Under the pieces are notes generated by a model. It had not been told where the DNA came from and ran no database searches. It saw nothing but the letters and a program-made list of their open reading frames with translations. Of a DNA stretch of 64,000 nucleotides, positions 32,775 through 40,268 are shown piece by piece. Position 1 is the first letter of the stretch. Each line of letters starts with the position of its first letter. A program made the position numbers and the translations under genes. The DNA lies in assembly GCF_001908105.1 (NCBI RefSeq), contig NZ_MKGQ01000001.1:56741-120740 (forward strand), written 5' to 3'. This DNA comes from Xenorhabdus eapokensis. Its GTDB lineage: Bacteria > Pseudomonadota > Gammaproteobacteria > Enterobacterales > Enterobacteriaceae.

Positions 32775-33551
32775 ATGATGTATAAAATTGATTATAATTC
32801 ATATCGTTCGAGCAAAAGTTTTAACAGACGTTCCCGCTTTTTAGTTATGCACTATACTGCATTGAACTTTGAGAAATCTATTCAAGCCTTGACTGGGGAG
32901 TTCGTCAGTGCCCATTACCTGGTTCCAACTCCAGATGATCCGACTTATCAAGCGGCTGGATTTGATAAAGTTCGCATATTCAATTTAGTCGATGAACTTG
33001 AAAGAGCCTGGCATGCAGGAATAAGTTTTTGGGATGGGCGAGAAGGATTGAATGATACATCCATAGGTATTGAGATTGTGAACGAAGCCAGTGATGATCA
33101 TGGCGTTTTCACTTTCCCTCCTTATCACCCTGATCAAATTGCTGCTCTCAAAGAATTAGCCATCAATATATTACAACGTTACCCAGATATTGAACCGACT
33201 CATGTTGTAGGGCATTCAGATATTGCATGGCAAAGAAAAACTGATCCAGGTCCCTCTTTTCCGTGGAAAGAATTATATGATGCAGGAGTTGGTGCATGGT
33301 ATGACGAAGAAACTAAGCAGAAATATATTGAACAATTCGGGCATCGACTACCTGATACCGCCGAGATTTTAAAAAAATTTAAGCGTTATGGTTATGACAT
33401 CACAGGTACAGAAAAAGAAGAAAATTTTCAATCCTTAATTAAAGCATTTCAAATGCATTTCCGCCAATCATATTATGATGGAATACCTGATATAGAAACC
33501 ATCGCCATTTTATATGCTTTGGTTGAAAAATACTTTGATAATAAATCCTAA
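32775..33551 (+). CDS. AmiD-like N-acetylmuramoyl-L-alanine amidase without signal peptide
   Basis: 258 residues. Amidase_2 domain (about 15-170) closely resembling E. coli AmiD: VMHYTA (zinc His26), SAHYLVP, AWHAGISFW, IGIEIVN (Glu100), VVGHSDIAWQRKTDPGPSFPW (zinc His147 and Asp157), followed by a peptidoglycan-binding-like C-terminal domain (AFQMHFRQSYYDGIPD). It should cleave the bond between MurNAc and L-Ala. E. coli AmiD is an outer-membrane lipoprotein, but here the start (AAAGGAG, ATG-ATG, MMYKIDYNSYRSSK) offers no hydrophobic signal or lipobox, so the product would stay in the cytoplasm unless released or exported otherwise. Confidence 0.88.
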   Translation: MMYKIDYNSYRSSKSFNRRSRFLVMHYTALNFEKSIQALTGEFVSAHYLVPTPDDPTYQAAGFDKVRIFNLVDELERAWHAGISFWDGREGLNDTSIGIEIVNEASDDHGVFTFPPYHPDQIAALKELAINILQRYPDIEPTHVVGHSDIAWQRKTDPGPSFPWKELYDAGVGAWYDEETKQKYIEQFGHRLPDTAEILKKFKRYGYDITGTEKEENFQSLIKAFQMHFRQSYYDGIPDIETIAILYALVEKYFDNKS

Positions 33552-33580
33552 TTTCGGATGAAATATATTTCATAGATGTC

Positions 33581-33614
33581 AAATTGCAGTTTGTTAATTT
33601 AGCTGCAATTTTTT
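33581..33614 (+). terminator. Terminator of the amidase gene
   Basis: AAATTGCAG paired with CTGCAATTT followed by a T-run, 30 bases after the stop codon. Confidence 0.75.
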
Positions 33615-33626
33615 AAATTTTAAACG

Positions 33627-33665
33627 AAAAAATGATCACAGACATAAGAGGATTATGCCTGTGAT
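33627..33665 (-). terminator. Terminator of the small membrane protein gene
   Basis: ATCACAG-x-CATAA pairs with TTATG-x-CTGTGAT (one mismatch); on the minus strand a T-run follows. It lies just beyond the stop at 33684. Confidence 0.7.
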
Positions 33666-33683
33666 TATCTATTCTGCTAGTTT

Positions 33684-34034
33684 TTATGCAGAGACCACTC
33701 GTGTATGATTAATGCAATGCGCTATGATTTTGTAAAGATAGACAAAATATAAAAGACCAAATGTAATAAAAGAGAGAATAGCCCAAATCACAACATACCC
33801 AATTATTTGGACAAAACTGATCTCACAATTTAATTTGCCGATAATTTGTCCACTATCTCGGTCTATAACATGCGTTTTGCTAATAATAAAACGAGTCATA
33901 TAGTAGGGAAACATAAAGGCACCTAGCCCTAATGTAAATAAAATAATCAGAAACCAGATGACGAGATGTAAAATAATCTCAAATATCCCTAATTCTGATT
34001 TTAACTTCAGACTACGAAAGTCCGTTGAGTTCAT
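33684..34034 (-). CDS. Small membrane protein with two hydrophobic segments, unknown function
   Basis: 116 residues from the ATG at 34034, which has AGGAG seven bases upstream; the frame extends to 34079 without a ribosome site. Two long hydrophobic segments (about 15-40 and 70-98) are linked by a polar loop containing HVIDRDSGQIIGKLNC. The layout resembles small YjgN/DUF6693-like membrane proteins, but I do not recognise it firmly. A holin role was considered because of nearby wall hydrolases, but the protein lacks the short charged holin tail and is in the opposite orientation. Confidence 0.6.
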   Translation of the reverse strand: MNSTDFRSLKLKSELGIFEIILHLVIWFLIILFTLGLGAFMFPYYMTRFIISKTHVIDRDSGQIIGKLNCEISFVQIIGYVVIWAILSFITFGLLYFVYLYKIIAHCINHTRVVSA

Positions 34035-34665
34035 AGTGTTCTCCTGATGTTTAAATAAATAGTGAAAATTAGTCAGCATAGAAATTTTATGAATTCTATA
34101 CCTTCATTTTGATTTTTGCAGGTTGTTGCCTTGTCGCAGTATTACGCCTTGAAATCTATTAGGGATCTGAGACAAATTTTTGGGACAGAAGTTCAATGAA
34201 TAGCGTGTAGATAATGAAATAGGTAAGAAAGCATTTACCCTAAGGCTGTAGTAACGATAAAAAGCCAGATTTTTTGAACTGGCTTATTATACTTTAGCAA
34301 TTCTTACATAAAACGAGTTGCTGATAACCGGATAACAACGCAGTGTACATTTGAGAGGAAAGATTTTACAGATTTCATGATGATTTCCTTTGAGGGTTAT
34401 AAATTGTGATTTACTTCACGAAAATCTAAATTCTAAGGAGGATTTTATGCGCAAAAGCAAAAGAGTCAAGATTTTTATTCAATTATTTTTTTAAAAATTA
34501 AAAAAAATTTGCAAATTATAATAATTTATTGAAATTTAACGCATTATTTTTTATTTTGATTTTTGTCGAGGTTTTACCACCTACTGTAAATGGGGTTTTG
34601 TTGATTGATTTTTTTTCATCTACACTTGATCTGTATTGGTCCGCAATTTGGTAAGGGAAAAATGA
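34035..34665. other. AT-rich intergenic region before the lysozyme gene
   Basis: About 630 bases with no long frame. It contains an AAGCCAG/CTGGCTT hairpin near 34262-34286 and a micro-ORF at 34447-34494 (listed separately). Very A/T-rich around 34485-34560. No tRNA or repeat was seen. Confidence 0.5.
34447..34494 (+). CDS. Candidate 15-residue micro-ORF with strong ribosome site
   Basis: ATG at 34447 follows a perfect AAGGAGG six bases upstream. The encoded peptide MRKSKRVKIFIQLFF is basic then hydrophobic. The ribosome site is stronger than that of most genes in the window. It could be a leader peptide, a small membrane-active peptide or the relic of a lost gene. No family is known to me. 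Confidence 0.3.
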   Translation: MRKSKRVKIFIQLFF

Positions 34666-35100
34666 ATGGAAATCAGTGAAAGTGGTATTAATAAACTCAA
34701 AAGTTATGAAGGCTTGAAATTGAAAGCATACCCAGATCCCGCTACTGGAGCAGCACCGTGGACAATTGGGTATGGCCATACAAAAGGAGTAAAACCTGGA
34801 CAAGTGATAACTGTGCAACAGGCTGAGGAATTTTTACATCAAGATCTTATCCCTATTTATGCAGCCATTCAGCGGTTAGTTAAGATACCACTGACACCAG
34901 GACAATTTGATGCCTTATGCTCGTTTATTTTCAATTTAGGGATCGATAATTTTGCTCATTCAACATTGTTGAAAAAATTGAATACAGGTGATTACCAGGG
35001 CGCAGCAAAAGAGTTTGTGAAATGGGATCGTGCTGATGGGAGAGAGTTAGCAGATTTGCGCCTGCGAAGGGAATCTGAGCAGAAAACATTCTTATCATGA
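34666..35100 (+). CDS. GH24 (T4-type) endolysin-like lysozyme
   Basis: 144 residues. The catalytic glycoside hydrolase 24 triad is seen as Glu15 (KSYEGLKLKAYPDP), Asp24 and Thr33 (PWTIGYGHTKG). The protein spans the whole endolysin catalytic domain and ends RRESEQKTFLS, as phage lysozymes do. No signal peptide or signal-anchor is present, so it would need a holin or another exporter to reach peptidoglycan. It is a stand-alone gene; a likely phage origin is supported by the mobile-element remains 2 kb downstream. Confidence 0.9.
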   Translation: MEISESGINKLKSYEGLKLKAYPDPATGAAPWTIGYGHTKGVKPGQVITVQQAEEFLHQDLIPIYAAIQRLVKIPLTPGQFDALCSFIFNLGIDNFAHSTLLKKLNTGDYQGAAKEFVKWDRADGRELADLRLRRESEQKTFLS

Positions 35101-35252
35101 CATGATCAAATAAACATTATGGCAGTTTTTTAGGCTATCAGAAATAACAAGTAGAAATCTAATCAGATTATCACTGACAGCCTAATTAAATAAATGATCA
35201 ATGTGATAAGGAAATAATCCTTTGAATAAACCATTAACCGTAAAATAAATAA

Positions 35253-35648
35253 CTAAATCTCTGATGTACCATGTTGTAATACAATACGATAACCATCGAT
35301 ATCTTCGAAAGTTTTTCCGCCCTTATCCCAATAAGGATTATAAGAAGGAACGAGAATAAACCCAGCATTTTGCATTGATTGTGCTTGTTCTTGCCATTCA
35401 AGCTTATCTTCAATATAAAACACTAATAAATTATCTTTAGTTGGAGCCTTACCAACATGTGTATTGTGATGATGAGTAAATTCAAGGTGCCAGGAATGGT
35501 TGGGATGCCCCAGCATAATACCATCAAAACCATCGTGATCTATGAATTCACCTAGTATGATAAAATTTAAGCCATTGCAATACATTTCTGCAATTTTAAT
35601 AAGATTATCTGTTGGTCTGGCAATTCTAAGAATAGTTGATTTTTTCAT
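35253..35648 (-). CDS. VOC-superfamily (glyoxalase-fold) protein
   Basis: 131 residues. Two beta-alpha-beta-beta-beta modules of the vicinal oxygen chelate fold: ILRIARPTDNLIKIAEMY at the N-terminus and a second half with YNPYWDKGGKTFEDIDGYRIVL, the typical closing strand. It resembles YycE-type proteins of unknown substrate. Possible metal ligands are the His/Glu set in HPNHSWHLEFTHHH and the late Asp/Tyr. A specific reaction cannot be assigned. Confidence 0.75.
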   Translation of the reverse strand: MKKSTILRIARPTDNLIKIAEMYCNGLNFIILGEFIDHDGFDGIMLGHPNHSWHLEFTHHHNTHVGKAPTKDNLLVFYIEDKLEWQEQAQSMQNAGFILVPSYNPYWDKGGKTFEDIDGYRIVLQHGTSEI

Positions 35649-35713
35649 ATTTTTCTATGTGTAGAATTGTGTTAGGTGAATAGATTTTATCTGAAAGGCA
35701 TTTCAATTTTTTA

Positions 35714-35747
35714 GAAAAAAGTGCTGCCAAGTGATCAGCACTTTTTG
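35714..35747. terminator. Terminator downstream of the LPMO gene
   Basis: AAAAAGTGCTG and CAGCACTTTTT form a stem with a nine-base loop, flanked by A- and T-runs. It lies 48 bases after the LPMO stop on the minus strand and before the VOC gene. Confidence 0.85.
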
Positions 35748-35794
35748 TACTCAGATAATATTTATAAATACGATGTTAGTATAATTAAAAAATA

Positions 35795-36388
35795 TTATTT
35801 AATATCAACATCAATAACTTGATAGAAAGCATTAGCGGTATCAGCAATTGTCCACACACCGAGAATAACATGGTAGCCTGAACGATCGGGAATATCACAG
35901 TTCAGAGAGACAGTTTGGCCTGGCCTTTTTCCATTATCAAAACGCTCACAGAAGGGAGTTAGATCAAATTGGGCGCGTGTGAGAGATTTGTTTGGATCCC
36001 AGCCAGGTTTAGTAATATAGAATTGCCATGAAGTGGTGCTATGGCGGGCTGTTATTGTCCAATTAAATTTGTTGATTCCTTTATTGATAGTAACATGATG
36101 CCAGCGGTCTAGACTTTGTTCATTCAGTTGTTTGAACTGACCAACACCAGCACTGGCGAGTTGTCCGTCTGGTGGTCCCCCTTGTGGGAAGCCTTTGGGA
36201 CCTTCAATCGATTGTGGTTCGTACGTGACAGACCCGCAGTTTTTATTAATGCCTTTTTGGCATAAAAGTGCCCTGCTTGGCGGTGTGTCGATATATCCAT
36301 GATTTGAATCTGGTTCAGCGATACTGGAGAATGGGATAGTACCAAACGCTGTCAATCCCGCCAAAAGTAGAGATTTTTTAATATTCAT
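35795..36388 (-). CDS. Chitin-binding, AA10 LPMO-type protein
   Basis: 197 residues, strongly similar to Serratia CBP21 (AA10 lytic polysaccharide monooxygenase): HGYIDTPPSRALLCQ, CGSVTYEPQSIEGPKGFPQ, second copper histidine His116 in TARHSTTSWQFYITKPGW, DLTPFCERF and DTANAFYQVIDVDI. Such enzymes oxidatively cut chitin using an N-terminal histidine brace. Here the first histidine is residue 30, but the best signal-peptidase site is SSIA before EPDSN, which would leave five residues in front of it. Either an unusual cleavage occurs or the protein binds chitin without oxidase activity. Chitin is relevant to an insect-associated lifestyle. Confidence 0.92.
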   Translation of the reverse strand: MNIKKSLLLAGLTAFGTIPFSSIAEPDSNHGYIDTPPSRALLCQKGINKNCGSVTYEPQSIEGPKGFPQGGPPDGQLASAGVGQFKQLNEQSLDRWHHVTINKGINKFNWTITARHSTTSWQFYITKPGWDPNKSLTRAQFDLTPFCERFDNGKRPGQTVSLNCDIPDRSGYHVILGVWTIADTANAFYQVIDVDIK

Positions 36389-36635
36389 AATGAATTTCCT
36401 ATTTTTTCCTTACTTGACTATAAAATAAGTGAATTTATTTTCTAATTATTATATTGATGGTTAATGAAATTTAAATTTCTTATAATGGAAATGCACGGAA
36501 ATATTTATAACAAAATTAGATAATTATAAAAACTTAATTTATGATAGGCGTATGCCAGAAAGATATTATTGAGAGGTATAGTTGACGCAATTATGGATGG
36601 TAGGAAAAATTCTATTTTAGAAAACTTTTAATAAT

Positions 36636-36664
36636 AAAAATCCCTCCCTGAATACAGGGAGGGG
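36636..36664 (-). terminator. Orphan Rho-independent terminator on the minus strand
   Basis: CCCTCCCTG-AATA-CAGGGAGGG; on the minus strand it is followed by TTTTTATTATT. It would end a transcript coming from about 36.7-36.9 kb, where no convincing gene is present. Confidence 0.75.
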
Positions 36665-36970
36665 AAGAGCGAAATAAGAAGCAAATGAGGGTGTACTAAA
36701 CAAGTAGGATTTTGAGTACACATAAACAAGGTAGTCCCAAATTGAGTAATATGCAACAAACCAAACTTAAACAAAGAGTAAGAACAATACACTAACAGTC
36801 TCAAAATCAACATAGGATTAGATATATGATCCAAGTAGGTGAAGATAAATATTGGATAAAATCGATACTTGTTCAGCAGTTACAAAAGATAGGCATAAAA
36901 AAGGTGATATTGTTATGGCTCATGTTGCTATGCGATCTGTTGGGTCATGTATTCAATCCGTTGATCTGCT

Positions 36971-37033
36971 TTAAAGATAGTATTCTCTTTCAATAAAAGT
37001 CCCAATAACTTTGTTTACACCGCGTTGTGCCAT
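36971..37033 (-). pseudogene. 5' stub of a single-strand DNA-binding protein gene
   Basis: On the minus strand an ATG at 37033 opens a frame beginning MAQRGVNKVI, the characteristic start of SSB proteins, then departs from the family (GTFIEREYYL) and stops after 20 residues. The ATG directly follows the TAA of the upstream frame, as in operons of prophages and integrative elements that carry ssb. Only the first ten residues match, so this is a truncated remnant. Confidence 0.5.
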
Positions 37034-37345
37034 TTATGCAGCCTGTTTCAGTTCTTTAATTCGAATACCCGTGACTTCCTTGCATCTCTCTTACAGTTCA
37101 AAAAGTCCATTCAATGCCGTCCATGTATTACATATTCCTGCTGGAGCTTTTCTTTGTTGACCTCTTTGGTCGCATACTCGGTGGAAATCACGCAGAACCG
37201 CATCAATACTCTTAGGAGCCACATGATGAACCTCCTCGTCGGCATCAATCGCTGTCTCTTCCGTAGGAATACAGAACGCCTGAATTGCATGCGATGGACA
37301 TAGCCTTGTTCGTTGTTTTAGCGGGGTTGAGATACCGCTGTGCAA
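37034..37345 (-). pseudogene. Decayed mobile-element gene upstream of the ssb stub
   Basis: A minus-strand frame from 37345 to the TAA at 37034-37036, interrupted by one in-frame TAA at 37091-37093. It is more GC-rich than its surroundings. The piece LCPSHAIQAFCIPTEE to EVHHVAPKS faintly resembles an HNH nuclease, but this is not firm. The end (KEVTGIRIKELKQAA) abuts the ssb-like start. The family is unidentified; a gene from a prophage or integrative conjugative element is the likely source. Confidence 0.4.
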
Positions 37346-37423
37346 AAATAAATTACCGCTGATTTGGGTGGATTACAAAGTGCTACCGGATGTCTCCATC
37401 AAAATCATGACGTATCATCGTGA

Positions 37424-37596
37424 GCACTCAAACGCACCTACATTCGCCAGAAATATACAGAGGGTTACGCTGACGGTGACCCGATTGATATTCCTGTCGG
37501 TCTATCTCTGTCCGTGTCCAGATGCCGGCGGATTCGGTGTGGAATGTGAGGCAGGGGGAGGCTTCTGATGGTGAAGCGGTTGAGCGGGTGGAGTAA
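37424..37596 (+). pseudogene. Frameshifted coding fragment of mobile-element character
   Basis: Two plus-strand frames read like protein in succession: LKRTYIRQKYTEGYADGDPI (to about 37500), then VQMPADSVWNVRQGEASDGE up to the stop at 37594-37596, in another frame. This suggests one gene with a frameshift near 37500. Base composition is more GC-rich than the neighbourhood. The product is not identified. Confidence 0.35.
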
Positions 37597-37756
37597 GAGT
37601 GGGATGGAAAATGATAGAAAAATTTTACAGATGAACATTCATCGTAATTTTAGAATTCAGAGAATAAAGAGCAAATAGGCAAGGTAATGACCAGTGCAAA
37701 TACAATTAAAATATGATTATTTTTAGCTCAATAAATCAGTGACTTTTGAAGAAGGT

Positions 37757-37786
37757 TCTACACCCATTTTACACCAGTTTTACCCC
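37757..37786 (-). repeat. Integrase arm-site-like short direct repeats beside tRNA-Pro
   Basis: On the minus strand three imperfect repeats follow each other: GGGGTAAAACT, GGTGTAAAAT and GGGTGTAGAA. Such arrays stand next to tRNA 3' ends where tyrosine recombinases bind their arm sites. No integrase gene is near, so it may be an attachment scar. Confidence 0.35.
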
Positions 37787-37803
37787 AAGCAAATTCGACG
37801 CAT

Positions 37804-37833
37804 AAAAAAACCAACCACAAGTGGTTGGTTTTT
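37804..37833. terminator. Terminator of tRNA-Pro
   Basis: AACCAACCAC-AA-GTGGTTGGTT with A- and T-runs on the two sides, 12 bases beyond the tRNA 3' end. Confidence 0.88.
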
Positions 37834-37844
37834 CTAGGGAAATT

Positions 37845-37921
37845 TGGTCGGCATGATAGGATTTGAACCTACGACCCCCGACACCCCATGACGGTGCGCT
37901 ACCAGGCTGCGCTACATGCCG
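37845..37921 (-). tRNA. tRNA-Pro (anticodon GGG)
   Basis: 77 bases including CCA. Acceptor CGGCATG pairs with CATGCCG; D-arm GCGCAGCCTGGTAGCGC; anticodon loop with GGG; T-loop GTTCAAATC. It is almost identical to enterobacterial tRNA-Pro(GGG). Mobile-element remains lie on its 3' side, a common integration site. Confidence 0.97.
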
Positions 37922-37996
37922 ATGACTTTACCTATACTACCGTTTTTTATTTGCAAAGCAAGCCCCTAATTTAGTGAGTGCCTGATTTTTAAACGA

Positions 37997-39736
37997 TTAG
38001 TTTGCTAAAAATCGTTTTACTTCCGTTAATATCTGTAATAATTGGGCAAGGTTTGGTTTGGCATCCTGAATTTCATTACCCTCTAAATCATACAGATGAT
38101 ACTCCCCATCCTTGGAAAGATAGACCGTATTTTGAGGCATCGTAACAATTAAGGAACCATTATCACCCGTGATAAGCCATGGATTTTCTCTTTGGGCGTT
38201 AAAGAGATCTTCGCCTTGGGAATAATCTTCTGGAGAATTAGTCACGTGCAATAAACGGTGCATTAAGGTTGTCATGATATCTTGATGATTAGTCAATTTA
38301 TCGATAGTTTGTGCCGGAGTGCCTGGCCACTGAATTATCAGGGGAACATGAAGTTGTTCACGATTGAATTTGTCACCTGTAAACCATTTTCCCTTGTTAG
38401 CTGTTGTTTCTTTGCTCTGTTTAGCTGTAATCACAATGATCGTTTTATTTAAGACACCTTTAGTTTTCAGGACTTCTAAAACATGACTGATTTCAGTATC
38501 CAGCGCTTTCTTATCAAATTTACCGGATGAAGGTACGAAACCATTAATATCCAGCAATGAGAACCATGGTGTGGAACCATTTCGTAGATCTAACCATTGG
38601 CTCCATTGTGTCACTGTTACATTATCATTTTGCCTTTTAGCTTCTGGCAATGAATAATCGGTCAATATGGCCTGGCGATAAAGTGGTGTCTGGAATCCAT
38701 CTGAAGAAAAGAGGCCGAATTGATACCCTTGATGTGTCAGGGCATCTATAAGTGCTGAGGATTTTCTGGCGTTAAGAATACCATCCAGATAACCCGATGA
38801 TATGCCATAGAATAAACCAAACAATGCAGTATCATCGTGAATGCCGGTACTGAAATGTTGCGTAAACTGGAGATTGTTCTGCGCAAAACGTTCCAAAGTT
38901 GGCATATCGTGAGTAATATCTTGATGATTCAGCTCATCCACGACAAGCAGAAGTAAGTTATAACCGCGGCCTGTATCCTGATAAGATAAATTATTCAGTG
39001 GATAATTGACGCTCAAGGCTGTGGGATTGCCTTGTTGGTTAATGCGGCGTTGAAATTCTTGTTGATCCAATAAGCCATGTTTTTCAAGGAATTTGCGGGC
39101 GGTCATTGGATAAGAAATCGGCAAGTTTGAGCGCTGCATGGTAATCGGACGGTAGAAATTGGCATCAGCCCATATATATATAAGGTGCGAAGCGATAAAA
39201 GCAGTAATAAATACTGTTGCCAGTGGTTTACCAAATCGTTGGCGGTTTAGGCTGCGTAATTTTTGCCAGCTCCATGTGCCAAAAAGCATCTGTATTAGGA
39301 AAATCACCGGAATACAGATGAACATCAGTTGCCATTCCCTTGCTAACTCGCCTTGTTCTGGATTGGTGACTAAATCCCAAACCAATGGGGTTAAATGCAG
39401 GTGGAAGCGAACATAGATGGATGAATCGAATATCAGTAGTGTCAAACCTGCCGTTGCCAATGTGGCCGAAAGAAACCGCATTAGCCGCTGGGACATAACG
39501 ATAAATGTCAGCGGAAATAAAATAAGTAAATAGATGGCGAAGACAATGAAACTAAAATGGCCGAGCCAACTGATCAGCGCGTAGATGCGACCAAACAGTG
39601 AACCCGGCCAGTCAGATGCAAATAGATAGCGACTGCCCAGCACAAGACTGAACATAATGTTGAACAGTGCGAACCAGTGTCCCCAACTGATCATCTGAGA
39701 AACTTTTTCGCGGTAATGCTGACAGCTAGTCACCAT
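37997..39736 (-). CDS. yejM: YejM (PbgA/LapC), inner-membrane sulfatase-like regulator of LPS synthesis
   Basis: 579 residues (E. coli 586). Five N-terminal membrane helices (about 20-185) precede a periplasmic alkaline phosphatase/sulfatase-fold domain. The motif region YNLLLLVVDELNHQDI carries Glu-Leu-Asn in place of a catalytic threonine or cysteine nucleophile, consistent with a non-catalytic role. The family senses lipopolysaccharide and controls LapB/FtsH breakdown of LpxC. The start MVTSCQHYREKVSQM matches E. coli. Downstream of yejL on the same strand. Confidence 0.94.
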   Translation of the reverse strand: MVTSCQHYREKVSQMISWGHWFALFNIMFSLVLGSRYLFASDWPGSLFGRIYALISWLGHFSFIVFAIYLLILFPLTFIVMSQRLMRFLSATLATAGLTLLIFDSSIYVRFHLHLTPLVWDLVTNPEQGELAREWQLMFICIPVIFLIQMLFGTWSWQKLRSLNRQRFGKPLATVFITAFIASHLIYIWADANFYRPITMQRSNLPISYPMTARKFLEKHGLLDQQEFQRRINQQGNPTALSVNYPLNNLSYQDTGRGYNLLLLVVDELNHQDITHDMPTLERFAQNNLQFTQHFSTGIHDDTALFGLFYGISSGYLDGILNARKSSALIDALTHQGYQFGLFSSDGFQTPLYRQAILTDYSLPEAKRQNDNVTVTQWSQWLDLRNGSTPWFSLLDINGFVPSSGKFDKKALDTEISHVLEVLKTKGVLNKTIIVITAKQSKETTANKGKWFTGDKFNREQLHVPLIIQWPGTPAQTIDKLTNHQDIMTTLMHRLLHVTNSPEDYSQGEDLFNAQRENPWLITGDNGSLIVTMPQNTVYLSKDGEYHLYDLEGNEIQDAKPNLAQLLQILTEVKRFLAN

Positions 39737-39765
39737 ATTTCTTTACGTCAACGTGTTAATGAAGA

Positions 39766-39993
39766 TTAATGCGCTTTATCTTCGTTGATTGAAGATTGCA
39801 ACGCGTGTGCAAACGAGTCTGCAATATGTTTGCGTTGTGCAGGAGCAATACTCGTATTGATCAAATTTGTTACCATATTACCTAAAACCATCAAGGTCAG
39901 GTCAGTTGGAGTATGGTCTTTTTCGAAAACATTTACTAATTCAGTTAATAAATGTTCAACTTTTTCATCGCTATAGCGAGATGACTGTGGCAT
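39766..39993 (-). CDS. yejL: YejL, DUF1414 protein
   Basis: 75 residues, the usual YejL length, with the family sequence [20 protein letters not shown] and the central [11 protein letters not shown]. Function unknown. It lies immediately upstream of yejM, as in E. coli, and divergent from yejK. Confidence 0.9.
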   Translation of the reverse strand: MPQSSRYSDEKVEHLLTELVNVFEKDHTPTDLTLMVLGNMVTNLINTSIAPAQRKHIADSFAHALQSSINEDKAH

Positions 39994-40268
39994 AAATCAA
40001 ATATCCTGAATGTACAAAGCCCCATATCTTACCGTATAGAGGGGGGATTTTCTGCTTTTTTTATGACAAATTAACTCTCTGTTGCCGGGGTTGTTGCCAA
40101 TATTGAATATATTGCATCATTTTATTCTTTGATATGTAGGATGTTGGCAATTCAATAACGAGTATTTCGTCAATTGGGTTTTTAGTTGCGGCAGAAAGAT
40201 AACGATGTTTGAATACGCCGCTAACCGCACGCCTCTATATGGCCAAAGCTGCAAAAGGAGTATAAATA

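Noticed and set aside
33684..34034. Holin for the nearby endolysin
   Set aside because: Two hydrophobic segments fit loosely, but the gene is on the opposite strand with its own terminator, is longer than typical class II holins, and has a conserved-looking polar loop instead of a charged tail.
36628..36834. 68-residue minus-strand open frame as a gene
   Set aside because: It runs through the terminator hairpin, lacks a good ribosome site and resembles no family; kept only as evidence for an orphan terminator.
37034..37345. Functional HNH nuclease
   Set aside because: The HNH resemblance is faint, and the frame has an in-frame stop and is followed by a truncated gene; described as a remnant only.
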